Shown in pieces: positions 1 through 7,418 of a stretch of DNA of 64,000 nucleotides; positions within the stretch are counted from its first letter, which is position 1, and each line of letters opens with the position of its first letter. Where the stretch lies: contig NZ_CP127390.1 in the NCBI RefSeq assembly GCF_030286045.1, positions 1,488,001 to 1,552,000 on the forward strand, written 5' to 3'. The notes beneath the pieces were generated by a model, which searched no databases, was not told the origin of the DNA, and saw only the letters and a program-made list of their open reading frames with translations. This stretch comes from Propionimicrobium sp. PCR01-08-3. Its GTDB lineage: Bacteria > Actinomycetota > Actinomycetes > Propionibacteriales > Propionibacteriaceae. The position numbers and the translations under genes were made by a program.

Positions 1-422
1 GACATGGTCAGCACCCGGCGTTCTGCCCGGCGCACGACGGTGCGTGCCCGGTGCAGGGTCGCCGAGGGCAGATCACGGCCCGGGATGATGAACTGGGTTT
101 GTGGTCCGGTGATCTCGTTGCAACGATCGATCAAATGTTCCAGCGCGGAGATGTCGGCGTCGCCGATGGTGTCGATCAGCATCGCGCGGCCTTTTTCGTC
201 GCTCGCGAGTTCGGCGCCCAACACGAACAGCCGGCGTTGAATCTCGTGCAGCTGCTCCTTGGCCCGCTCATCGGTGGCCGCGACCTTGGCCTCGCCGATG
301 GACGAGTTCGCCTCGTCGACGGTGCCGTAGGCCTCGACGGCCACATCCTGCTTCGGCACGCGGGACGCACCGAACAAGCCGGTGGTGCCCTTGTCTCCGG
401 TCTTCGTATAGATCTGTGCCAT
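1..422 (-). CDS. pduO: PduO-type ATP:cob(I)alamin adenosyltransferase, C-terminus cut by window edge
   Basis: Attaches the 5'-deoxyadenosyl group of ATP to cob(I)alamin, making the coenzyme B12 that diol dehydratase needs inside the microcompartment. Translating the minus strand from ATG at 422 gives MAQIYTKTGDKGTTGLFG, the diagnostic N-terminal TKTGDKG ATP-binding motif of the PduO/MMAB family. About 140 residues are visible, including a VEAYGTVDEANS stretch and an RRLFVLGAELAS helix typical of the trimeric adenosyltransferase fold. The conserved RARTVVRRAER region is also present just before the edge. The start lies 2 bp after the pduN stop, so it is cotranscribed as the last visible gene of the pdu operon. 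Whether a C-terminal haem-binding PduOC domain follows cannot be seen. Confidence 0.93.
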   Translation of the reverse strand, partial: MAQIYTKTGDKGTTGLFGASRVPKQDVAVEAYGTVDEANSSIGEAKVAATDERAKEQLHEIQRRLFVLGAELASDEKGRAMLIDTIGDADISALEHLIDRCNEITGPQTQFIIPGRDLPSATLHRARTVVRRAERRVLTM

Positions 423-424
423 GA

Positions 425-694
425 CTACCGCGCGATCTCCACGGTGTCGACGATGCCGACGATGGTCGAGTCGAGGGGGGAGTCCTTGCGGTCGGCGGCG
501 AACCTCGCCGAGCTGCCCTTGGTCACGATGACGGTCGCGCCGTTACCGGCGCCGACGGTGTCGACCGCGATCTCTGGGTCACCGACATAGTTGTCGTCGA
601 TGCCGATCCGCTGAATAACCAGTAGCTTGAAGCCGACTAGTCGCTCGTCCTTGCTCGTCGAGACGACGTTGCCGCGCACCTTCGCCAAAAACAT
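425..694 (-). CDS. pduN: EutN/CcmL-type pentameric microcompartment vertex protein
   Basis: 89 residues, the normal size of the BMC-vertex (EutN/CcmL/PduN) family, whose pentamers cap the twelve corners of the shell. The sequence opens MFLAKVRGNVVSTSKDE, contains FKLLVIQRIG, and has the GAGNGATVIVTKGSSAR loop that is the hallmark of the family, ending with TIVGIVDTVEI. A GGGAGG ribosome binding site sits 8 nt before the ATG and overlaps the end of the upstream pduM-like gene (stop at 698). The pduO start follows after 2 bp. It is needed to close the shell, and its position between the PduM-like protein and PduO matches canonical pdu loci. Confidence 0.95.
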   Translation of the reverse strand: MFLAKVRGNVVSTSKDERLVGFKLLVIQRIGIDDNYVGDPEIAVDTVGAGNGATVIVTKGSSARFAADRKDSPLDSTIVGIVDTVEIAR

Positions 695-697
695 GCC

Positions 698-1570
698 TCA
701 GCCCTCCCGGACGATTCGAATGGAGCGGGTGGCAGCGGTGTCGCGGGCCAGCGCCGTGATGACGGCATTGGGTCCGACTCGTAGCTCGGTGCCCTCGGGC
801 AGGCCCTGGATGAGGCCCTGACTGAGCAGCTTCTGGCCGCAGACCACGACATTGGACGCTGTTGGCTTGGCCGCGGCAGGCGCGGGGGACTGGGCTGTCA
901 GAGCGGTACCGCCGGTCGCCGGAAGCGGGCATGACCCGGTTTGGCAGTCGGTTTTCGCGGCGAAGGCAGCGGCGCTTCCGAAGGCCTGACGTAGCGGGCC
1001 CTGTGTGGCGCGGTCATGTGCCTCGAAGGCAGCGATCGCGGTGCGGCACAGGCTGGCCGAACCGGTCAGGTGAACTCCGAATGATTCCAGTGCGGCAAGA
1101 TTGCCGCGGATCATCTCGGCATATCCGGTGGGCACGTTCGGGTACCACTGCTTCTTGCCCGCACCGTCGGGAGAAACCGGCGCCTTCGAGGCCACCACCG
1201 GCCGATTGCTCATGAGGAACTCGGAGACCACATTGCTGGCCAGGCAGTCGGCGATGCCATGAGCGACCTTGGCCGCGATATTCGAGGTCAGGGTGGGCAC
1301 GATCAGCATGTCGTGGTTGGCCACCAGATGCTCGGTCACATCACGCATGCCGAGCGAGCCGATCAGTTTCTGGTCGAGGATGCGCCGGGCGCTGGGGGTT
1401 TGGATGCACTGCAATTCCACACCGGTCGCCTGCAGCCTGCGCAGGCTCTCGATGGCGTCGGTGAAACCGATGAGGCCGCCGGTGAACAGCACCAGCGCCC
1501 GCTTCGGTTTCGGGGCCAGCAGGTCTGCTATGACCTGTCGGATGATGGACTTCAGTTCGTCTTCAGTCAT
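698..1570 (-). CDS. PduM-like microcompartment protein with flavoprotein-like N-terminal domain
   Basis: 290 residues. Residues 1-20 (MTEDELKSIIRQVIADLL) form an amphipathic helix like those on other Pdu cargo proteins here. Residues about 24-170 resemble the Flavoprotein/HFCD fold: a Rossmann-like strand RALVLFTGG, then PTLTSNIAAKVAHGIAD and SEFLMSNRPVVASKAP. Then comes a Ala/Pro/Ser-rich linker of about 65 residues. The last 45 residues (NVVVCGQKLLSQG ... VITALARDTAATRSIRIVREG) resemble the C-terminus of Salmonella PduM as I remember it, also in gene position between PduL and PduN. Enterobacterial PduM is only about 160 residues, so the flavoprotein-like part is extra or replaces its front half. 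Role unknown; a flavin-linked step such as cobalamin reduction is a guess. It overlaps the eutJ stop by 8 bp. Confidence 0.75.
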   Translation of the reverse strand: MTEDELKSIIRQVIADLLAPKPKRALVLFTGGLIGFTDAIESLRRLQATGVELQCIQTPSARRILDQKLIGSLGMRDVTEHLVANHDMLIVPTLTSNIAAKVAHGIADCLASNVVSEFLMSNRPVVASKAPVSPDGAGKKQWYPNVPTGYAEMIRGNLAALESFGVHLTGSASLCRTAIAAFEAHDRATQGPLRQAFGSAAAFAAKTDCQTGSCPLPATGGTALTAQSPAPAAAKPTASNVVVCGQKLLSQGLIQGLPEGTELRVGPNAVITALARDTAATRSIRIVREG

Positions 1571-2399
1571 TGCTTGACTCCGTCATCGGGACTCCGAGCG
1601 GGGTGATGAATAGCGGTTCCACGGGCCTGATCACCGGGCGTCCCAGTATGGAAGTGAATACTGCGGGGGCGTTCTCGAACGAGCTGGAACCTCCGACGAG
1701 GTAGATGACCGGCACATCCCGGCCTTCCAGCGCCTGCTTCGCGATGGTGGCCATCCGGTCCAAAGTGGGCCGGATCACGCCCTGCACCATGCGCTGACTA
1801 GCAGGATCCTTCTTCATCTCTTCGGCGGCTTCGTAGTCGATGCCGAGGTTGCCGGCCAGCACCAGTGCCATGTGGTGGCCTCCGGTCGCTTCGTCCACCG
1901 ACACCACCGTCTCGCCGTTCTCCAGAATCGAGACGCCGGTGGTGCCGTGGCCGATGTCGATGACCGCACCGTCGCGCATACCGAGCACTCGTGCGGCGGC
2001 GACCGGCTCGTCGACCAGTTCGTCCATGTCGAGGTTCGCGGACTGAATGACGTTGCCGAAGATCTTCGCGGTGGCCTCGCCCACTCCCGGGGGAATGGAC
2101 GCGGACGCCTTGGTGAACTCGTAGCCCAGCTTGGCCTCGAGCCCTTGGGTGAGTTTGCGTACTGCGGTGGTGGCACCGAGCCAATCGACGACGATGCCAT
2201 CCCGCACCACGCTGGAGTGCACCCAGCCTCCGGCGACCGGACGGTTGTCCGCGTCCACCACCGCTGCGACGATGTTCGCGGTTCCCAGATCGATACCCAG
2301 CCGCAAATCGCCGCTGAAATCCTCGACCTCGCCCGTGCGCACCAGTTCTGCGAACCGGCTGATCGCCGCTTCGCGAGCTTCGGTGCTCCGGTCTGCCAT
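1563..2399 (-). CDS. eutJ: EutJ-family actin/Hsp70-fold chaperone-like protein of microcompartment operons
   Basis: 278 residues with the actin-like ATPase layout: phosphate-1 loop LGIDLGTANIVAAVVD near residue 35, connecting motif VDEPVAAARVLG, phosphate-2 IDIGHGTTGVSIL, and adenosine motif VIYLVGGSSSFENAP. This is the EutJ family, which accompanies ethanolamine and propanediol microcompartments; a chaperone or reactivation role is assumed but not proven. ATG at 2399 was chosen over GTG at 2411 because the AAGGAG site overlapping the pduL stop lies about 11 nt before the ATG but abuts the GTG. The pduL end and this start are 8 bp apart. Enterobacterial pdu operons usually lack eutJ; its placement after pduL resembles the order I recall for Listeria. 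Confidence 0.9.
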   Translation of the reverse strand: MADRSTEAREAAISRFAELVRTGEVEDFSGDLRLGIDLGTANIVAAVVDADNRPVAGGWVHSSVVRDGIVVDWLGATTAVRKLTQGLEAKLGYEFTKASASIPPGVGEATAKIFGNVIQSANLDMDELVDEPVAAARVLGMRDGAVIDIGHGTTGVSILENGETVVSVDEATGGHHMALVLAGNLGIDYEAAEEMKKDPASQRMVQGVIRPTLDRMATIAKQALEGRDVPVIYLVGGSSSFENAPAVFTSILGRPVIRPVEPLFITPLGVPMTESSND

Positions 2400-2407
2400 G
2401 ATGAGAC

Positions 2408-3052
2408 TCACTCCTTGATCAACTTTCCGAAATCGCCATGCTTGAGGCCCAACGCGTTCGCTTCATCGGTGTCCAGATGAATCTCGGGCACCCAGTCCGA
2501 CTTCACGCGGACGATGAAGTTGTCCAGGACGCCGCCGCGCTGCCCGCCGAAGGCGAACTTCACGAGGTCCTGATCCTTCACACCGAGTTCCGCCGCGTCG
2601 GCGGGAGCAAGGTGAACGTGCCGGGCGGCAACCATCGCACCGTGTTCCAGGTGGATGCTGCCCAGCGGCCCCTCGATGTCGATGGGGCCGGCAGTCTCCA
2701 GATGGCCCGATTGCGTGACCGGGGCCTTGACTCCGAGGGTGAAGCAATCGGTGCGGCTCAGCTCGACCTGGCTCTTCGCGCGGCACGGGCCCATGGCACG
2801 AACCTTCGCGAACGAGCCCTTCGGCCCGTGCACGGCAACGAACTGCTCGGCCGCGAACTCGTTGGGCTGGCGGACCTGACGATACTTCGTCAGCGCATCG
2901 ATGCCGAACAGCGTCTTGAGATCGGCCTCGTTCAGGTGAACGTGGCGATTCGAGACGCCGAGCACGACGCGCGTCGGGTCCATCAGGCACTCGAGACGAT
3001 CCCAAACTTTATGGGTGATCTCGTCGACGAGTGCGGTGGTATCCAGCACCAT
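2408..3052 (-). CDS. pduL: PduL-type phosphate propanoyltransferase
   Basis: Converts propionyl-CoA and phosphate to propionyl-phosphate and CoA, recycling CoA inside the shell so that a kinase can make ATP. 214 residues, as expected. Two PTAC half-barrels are visible: the first has VLGVSNRHVHLNEADL, the second GAMVAARHVHLAPADAAELG with the zinc-binding HxH motifs, followed by VPEIHLDTDEANA. The first 20 residues (TTALVDEITHKVWDRL) look like the encapsulation helix known for PduL. It starts 1 bp after the pduJ stop with an AAGAAGG site overlapping the pduJ 3' end, so expression is tightly coupled. Confidence 0.96.
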   Translation of the reverse strand: MVLDTTALVDEITHKVWDRLECLMDPTRVVLGVSNRHVHLNEADLKTLFGIDALTKYRQVRQPNEFAAEQFVAVHGPKGSFAKVRAMGPCRAKSQVELSRTDCFTLGVKAPVTQSGHLETAGPIDIEGPLGSIHLEHGAMVAARHVHLAPADAAELGVKDQDLVKFAFGGQRGGVLDNFIVRVKSDWVPEIHLDTDEANALGLKHGDFGKLIKE

Positions 3053-3053
3053 C

Positions 3054-3332
3054 TCAGGCCTTCTTCGGCAGCAGCGACTCGACGTCGGTGTGCGGCCTGG
3101 GAATCACGTGGGTGCTGATGACCTCTTCGCCGACGCGGGCGGCGGCAACCTGACCGGCGTCCACAGCTGCCTTCACGGCGCCGACGTCGCCACGGACCAT
3201 GACGGTCACCATGCCGGCGCCGATCTTCTGGTAGCCGATCAGCACGACATTGGCCGCCTTGACCATGGCATCGGCCGCCTCGACGGCTCCGATGTAGCCC
3301 TTGGTCTCGATGAGGCCCAGTGCGTCTCCCAT
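3054..3332 (-). CDS. pduJ: BMC-H hexameric shell protein (PduJ/PduA type)
   Basis: 92 residues, a single BMC domain. The opening [21 protein letters not shown], the [14 protein letters not shown] strand, [20 protein letters not shown] and the VIPRPH end are canonical for the hexamer-forming facet proteins PduA and PduJ. It closely resembles the product at 9943-10221, so the locus has two near-paralogous major shell proteins, as in other pdu loci. Here it follows pduK rather than preceding it. A strong AGGAG site lies in the 27-bp gap after pduK. Assignment as PduJ rather than PduA rests on its position. Confidence 0.94.
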   Translation of the reverse strand: MGDALGLIETKGYIGAVEAADAMVKAANVVLIGYQKIGAGMVTVMVRGDVGAVKAAVDAGQVAAARVGEEVISTHVIPRPHTDVESLLPKKA

Positions 3333-3359
3333 GAGCTTCTTCCTCTCCTAGTGGGTTTG

Positions 3360-3989
3360 TTACTTCTTGGTGGTATGTGAGCTGCGTCCGCTCGGGCGAG
3401 TGGGACGCTTGGTCTGCGCCGGCTTGCTCGCCTGTGCCGCAGGTTTCGTGCTACCGGCCGCAGGCTTGGTGTGCTCAGCCTTGGCCGATCCGGCTTCGGC
3501 AGTTTCGGCCTTCTCTGGCTGAGCCGTCTTTTCGGCGGTCCCTTCCGGCGCCTGGTCTGCCTGCGGAGCTTCGGCTGCTTGCGGTTCAGCAGTCTTGGTC
3601 TCCGCTGCCCCGCCGGCAGGTGCCGCATCCTCTGGCTTGTGGTCGCGAGGATGGGGCTTGGATTCGAGCGGCCTGGCCGAAGGGGAAGCCCCTCGTCCGA
3701 CCGTCACGTCGGTGTCGACCACGGTCTCGAGCTGGCTGCTCGGCCGCGGGATCACCGAAGTGGCGAAAACCTTGGAGATTCGTTCGGCGGCCGCTTTGGC
3801 TGCCGAGATCGCCGATTGCACGGCAGAAACGTCGCCCTCGATCTTGACGGCCACCATCCCGAGACCGTCGGTCGCCTCATAGCCGATCAGCTTGACGTTG
3901 GCCGACTTGGTGGCCACATCTGCGGCTTCCAGCGCTGCCGCAAGTCCATATACCTCGATATTGCCGAGGCTCATTTTCAGCATCTCCAT
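3360..3989 (-). CDS. pduK: BMC-domain shell protein with long charged Ala/Pro/Lys tail (PduK-like)
   Basis: About 209 residues. Residues 6-95 are one BMC domain (GNIEVYGLAAALEAADVATK, then VKLIGYEATDGLG, VKIEGDVSAVQSAI and SVIPRPS). The remaining 110 residues are a low-complexity tail rich in Ala, Pro, Glu and Lys, ending in a basic RPSGRSSHTTKK. The tail holds no cysteine, so it cannot carry an iron-sulfur cluster. Minor shell proteins with tails are called PduK, and its place after pduH fits the gene order I recall for Listeria. The start may be ATG 3989, or ATG 3974 (MSLGN), which has a GGAG site 9 nt upstream. The tail might bind cargo or interact with the cell interior; that is inference. 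Confidence 0.85.
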   Translation of the reverse strand: MEMLKMSLGNIEVYGLAAALEAADVATKSANVKLIGYEATDGLGMVAVKIEGDVSAVQSAISAAKAAAERISKVFATSVIPRPSSQLETVVDTDVTVGRGASPSARPLESKPHPRDHKPEDAAPAGGAAETKTAEPQAAEAPQADQAPEGTAEKTAQPEKAETAEAGSAKAEHTKPAAGSTKPAAQASKPAQTKRPTRPSGRSSHTTKK

Positions 3990-3996
3990 CAGTCCT

Positions 3997-4356
3997 TCAG
4001 TCAGCGGTGGAAAGTGTGGTGAGATCGATCAGGGGCATCCGCTTGACCAGCCTGGCCGCATCGGCCCCGGCGGCCCGATCCGAAGCGGCCGAGCGATTCA
4101 GCATGGCCGCCAGGTAGGGGCTCTGCTCGGGAAGCTTCTCGGTGGTGATCACGATGTACTCGAGGGCGATCCCGATGCCGATGCCCAGCCGGGACTTCTG
4201 CGCCGCGGTGTGGGCCAGCTTCAGCGGGTTCAGCTCGGACGACTGCTCCAACTCGACGGGCACTTGCTCCTCCTCGATGCCGTTCAGCACCGAGGCCAAC
4301 TGCGCCTTGTCGATACGCTCATTCACCAGCAGGCCGATGGCCGGACGATCACTCAT
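3997..4356 (-). CDS. pduH: Diol dehydratase-reactivating factor, small subunit
   Basis: 119 residues from ATG at 4356 (MSDRPAIGLLVNERIDKAQL). Together with PduG it swaps damaged cobalamin out of inactivated diol dehydratase. The fold is like that of the PduD/DhaF2 family: the stretch SRLGIGIGIALEYIVITTEKLPE is typical. A longer open frame upstream lies entirely inside pduG and is not used. The start overlaps the pduG stop by 8 bp, a coupling expected for subunits made in a fixed ratio. Confidence 0.93.
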   Translation of the reverse strand: MSDRPAIGLLVNERIDKAQLASVLNGIEEEQVPVELEQSSELNPLKLAHTAAQKSRLGIGIGIALEYIVITTEKLPEQSPYLAAMLNRSAASDRAAGADAARLVKRMPLIDLTTLSTAD

Positions 4357-6169
4357 GAGACGTGTCCCAGGCCAGCACCAGACCGGTGGCCACCGCGTTG
4401 CGGGGGCCTTCGCTGCCACGAATATTGCCTCTGCCGGCGACCACCCGGTATTCGGCCAACGCCCTGGTCACCAGCTGCGGAATCTCGAAGTCGAGGGAGG
4501 AACCTCCGACCATCACCACGTGCGCGATATCCCGCACGTTGTTGGTCGGGCTGACCGCTGCGAGCGCGCGAATCGCGTTGGTGACGAAAACCCGCTGCTT
4601 GGCCCGAATACGAACCTGCCGAATGGCCTCCAGCGGCTGCTTCAGGGGTAGCGGCACCATGCCGTCCGGTGTCAGCACGACGGTGCGGGCGAACACATTG
4701 GGCGGCAGGGGAGTGTCGAAGAACTGTACCGAGCCATCCTCGTGACGGACGTGAAAAAGAGTCTCCACTCGGGCCAACGGATAGCGCTTCACGTCTTCGG
4801 CGATGTCGTCACTGTCCAAGCCGAGTTCCGACTTGATCAGCAGCGTGACCATGTTGCCGGCGCCCGCCAGGTGGATCGAATGCGCGGTGCCATCGGCACG
4901 CAACACCGATGCGTCCGTGGAACCGGCACCCATGTCGAGGATCGCGATCGGCACCGAGGTACCCGGCGTGGTCAACGCGCCGCGGACGGCCATGTCGGCC
5001 TCCACTCCACCGACCTCCACCGGAATGCCGAACTGGGTGGTCATGTCGTCGGCGATCCGCTTCATCTGCAGATGGTCGGCTTTCACCATGGCTGCGATGC
5101 CGACCGCCGATTCCAGCGAGAACTCGCCGGCCAGGCCGCCGGTGACCTGCTGGGGCACCTGGGTGTCCACGGCGAGCAGATCGGTGACCTCGATACCGGC
5201 GGGATCACGATCGGTCAGCCGGCCCATCACAGTACGGACCTTCTCCAGCATGCCGCCGATATTGGTGCCGGGCTCGCCCTCGATGTTGATCATCGGGCCG
5301 ACGGTGCCGCCGACCCGCATGATCTCGTCGGCGCCACGCTCCACATCGACCTCCGCCTTGCGCTTCTCGCCGTTATAGGTGAGAGTTCCGGCAGGAATCC
5401 GGCGTTCGGTGACATCGCCCTTCGGGGTCTTGATCACCACCGCCGAGCGGTTGCCCACCAGCGCGCGGGCCATCGGAACCACCGAGGCGGTCTCGTCCGA
5501 GGTCAGCCCGAACATGGTGGCGATGCCATAGGGGTTCGACAGCGTCTCGATGACGCGGCCAGGCCCGGCCACCTCAATCGCCGCCAGCATGCCGATCGGA
5601 ACCTTGTCGATCAACCGGACCTCGTCCACGATCGGGATCTTGTGGTCCAGACGATTGTGCACGAGCACCCCGTCGTCCGATTGCAAGATCGCTCCGGTGA
5701 TGTCGAGCCTGGCCGACGCCCGGTTGATGCGGGCGGCCACGTCGCCGAAGGTGTGCGTTTTGTCGGCCACCACGATGACCGGCTTGCCGGCGTCGGCCGA
5801 ATCGAGCTGGTCGATCATGACAGTGGTCCCAACCCCGGTGCCCAGACCTCCAGGCGTGCCGGGGTTATGACCGATCATCGTCGATTCGGTGATGATGGTT
5901 TCGGAGATGGTCTCCATGGCGACGTCGCCGATGACCGGCGCCGCCTGATTGATCCGGATGCGCTCAAGATCTTCGAGCTTGTGCCCGCCGTTCTCCAGCG
6001 CGACACTCAGCGACTGAAAGATGCCCTGCGTGTTCTGCGGGGTGCCCTTGATGCCCGTGGTGGGCACGATCGACGATGCGACGAACCGCGGCTCGCTATT
6101 CGCAGAAACCTCCGCGAGAGCGACCTCGGTGGTCGCATTACCGATGTCGATGCCAGCAATCAATGCCAT
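4349..6169 (-). CDS. pduG: Diol dehydratase-reactivating factor, large ATPase subunit
   Basis: 606 residues, matching the family length. The N-terminus MALIAGIDIGNATTEVALAE is the Hsp70/actin-type ATP-binding loop of PduG/DdrA/DhaF1. Later motifs include GTPGGLGTGVGTTVMIDQ, the central AILDMGAGSTDASVL phosphate loop and VVMVGGSSLDFEIPQL near the C-terminus. ATP hydrolysis drives release of inactive cyanocobalamin-like cofactor from the dehydratase. ATG 6169 is preferred because it begins right at the conserved ATPase start, whereas the longer frame to 6193 would overlap the pduE end. It acts with PduH, whose gene overlaps its 3' end. Confidence 0.96.
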   Translation of the reverse strand: MALIAGIDIGNATTEVALAEVSANSEPRFVASSIVPTTGIKGTPQNTQGIFQSLSVALENGGHKLEDLERIRINQAAPVIGDVAMETISETIITESTMIGHNPGTPGGLGTGVGTTVMIDQLDSADAGKPVIVVADKTHTFGDVAARINRASARLDITGAILQSDDGVLVHNRLDHKIPIVDEVRLIDKVPIGMLAAIEVAGPGRVIETLSNPYGIATMFGLTSDETASVVPMARALVGNRSAVVIKTPKGDVTERRIPAGTLTYNGEKRKAEVDVERGADEIMRVGGTVGPMINIEGEPGTNIGGMLEKVRTVMGRLTDRDPAGIEVTDLLAVDTQVPQQVTGGLAGEFSLESAVGIAAMVKADHLQMKRIADDMTTQFGIPVEVGGVEADMAVRGALTTPGTSVPIAILDMGAGSTDASVLRADGTAHSIHLAGAGNMVTLLIKSELGLDSDDIAEDVKRYPLARVETLFHVRHEDGSVQFFDTPLPPNVFARTVVLTPDGMVPLPLKQPLEAIRQVRIRAKQRVFVTNAIRALAAVSPTNNVRDIAHVVMVGGSSLDFEIPQLVTRALAEYRVVAGRGNIRGSEGPRNAVATGLVLAWDTSHE

Positions 6170-6189
6170 GAGATTCTCCGAAGCCCCAC

Positions 6190-6726
6190 TCACTCGCTCT
6201 TCAGGCGTCCGCGCTTCTCGTAGACGTCGGCCGCTTCGCGAATGAACTTCGCGTTCACCACACAGCCGTAGTCCTTCTCGAGCTTGTCGGCGATCGTGTA
6301 CAGCTCGGCCTTGGTCGAGCGGTAGGGACGCATCGCGTTGTAGACGTCGAGCAACTCGTCGTCGGGCACCTTGATCAGTTCGGCTGCGCGACGCATGTTG
6401 CCTCCGAGGGGCTCACGATGAGCCGACTCGGCAACCTCGGCCTGCATACGCAAGGTGTCGGGAGCGATCCGGAAATCGGCCGCGCCGAGGTCGCCGGAAC
6501 GAACCTTCTCGAAGGTGAACTCCGAGAGCTTCTTACCGGACGCCGACTTGATCTCGTCGGGGACTTTCTCGCCGAGCGGATAGCTGCTGGCGTCGACCTT
6601 CGTGGCGCCCGAGGCCTGCGCCGCAGGCTTGGGTGCGGTGACGGTCGAGTTATGGGCCACCTGGTCGTTGCCGAGTTTGGCCATCACCTCTGCCATCACC
6701 TGGCGGATCAGATCTTCTGATTCCAT
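6190..6726 (-). CDS. pduE: Coenzyme B12-dependent propanediol dehydratase, small subunit
   Basis: 178 residues from ATG 6726 (MESEDLIRQVMAEVMAKLG). This gamma subunit completes the (alpha-beta-gamma)2 dehydratase that turns 1,2-propanediol into propionaldehyde. Recognisable core: YPLGEKVPDEIKSASGKKLSEFT, RIAPDTLRMQAEVAE, and the NMRRAAELIKVPDDELLDVYN helix. The first 18 residues are an amphipathic helix followed by an Ala/Pro/Thr linker, like the targeting segments of PduD. The extended frame upstream of 6726 is inside pduD and lacks a site; a purine-rich AGGTC lies just before the ATG. Confidence 0.95.
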   Translation of the reverse strand: MESEDLIRQVMAEVMAKLGNDQVAHNSTVTAPKPAAQASGATKVDASSYPLGEKVPDEIKSASGKKLSEFTFEKVRSGDLGAADFRIAPDTLRMQAEVAESAHREPLGGNMRRAAELIKVPDDELLDVYNAMRPYRSTKAELYTIADKLEKDYGCVVNAKFIREAADVYEKRGRLKSE

Positions 6727-6736
6727 GATTGACCTC

Positions 6737-7408
6737 CTATCGGTACTCGACCCGAAGGGCCGTGGGCTTCTTGTTCGGATCGGTGAGCTGAACTTCCTTG
6801 ATGTGCATGACCGCGGCAATCGCCTGGTAGGTCGGACGCGCCATCTGGTCGTTCTTCACCGGAACAGGCTCCGGAGACTCGCCCTTGGCATACTTGGCGG
6901 CGTTGCGGCCGATGGCGCGGAACGTCTCCAGATCGATCAGCGGTGCCTGCGGGAACAACTCGAGGTTCGACAGCGGCGGCAGATCGGCCTGATGAATGAC
7001 CGTCGTGCCGCGGGACTGAATGCCGATACCGATGCCCGAACCCGAGTACTCGGCCGCATCGTGGGCGATGAAGCCCACATCGGCCGTGCGGTAGGTGCGG
7101 ATGAACCGGTAGGTCAGACCCTCTTCCTCGATGCCTGCACAGATCTCGCGGAGCACCTTGGCGTGCGGAATACCGACAATCGTCTTGGTCATCTCGCCGC
7201 CGAAGGCGGGCGACAGTGCAATGACGACCTCGCGGGGGCTGACGCCCTTTTGAGCCGGACCGTCCTCGGTGACCGTGATCTGGTCGCCGGCCTGCTCGCT
7301 CAGCGAAGGTGCCGGAGCGGTCGCAACGGCGGTGCCGCCGGAGCTTGCGTTGCCGGCGAACTCGTTGACGACCTGTTCAATAATGGTGCGCAGTGTTTTC
7401 TCGTCCAT
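6737..7408 (-). CDS. pduD: Coenzyme B12-dependent propanediol dehydratase, medium subunit
   Basis: 223 residues from ATG 7408 ([17 protein letters not shown]). The beta subunit helps hold the cobalamin and carries the main packaging signal. The [19 protein letters not shown] strand, [17 protein letters not shown] loop and [16 protein letters not shown]-like region ([15 protein letters not shown]) are diagnostic. The first 17 residues form the known type of encapsulation helix, followed by an [14 protein letters not shown] linker. ATG 7408 has GAGG 8 nt upstream, overlapping the pduC stop; the GTG at 7417 has no site. Length matches the roughly 224 residues of the Salmonella protein. Confidence 0.95.
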   Translation of the reverse strand: MDEKTLRTIIEQVVNEFAGNASSGGTAVATAPAPSLSEQAGDQITVTEDGPAQKGVSPREVVIALSPAFGGEMTKTIVGIPHAKVLREICAGIEEEGLTYRFIRTYRTADVGFIAHDAAEYSGSGIGIGIQSRGTTVIHQADLPPLSNLELFPQAPLIDLETFRAIGRNAAKYAKGESPEPVPVKNDQMARPTYQAIAAVMHIKEVQLTDPNKKPTALRVEYR

Positions 7409-7418
7409 TGTCATCACC

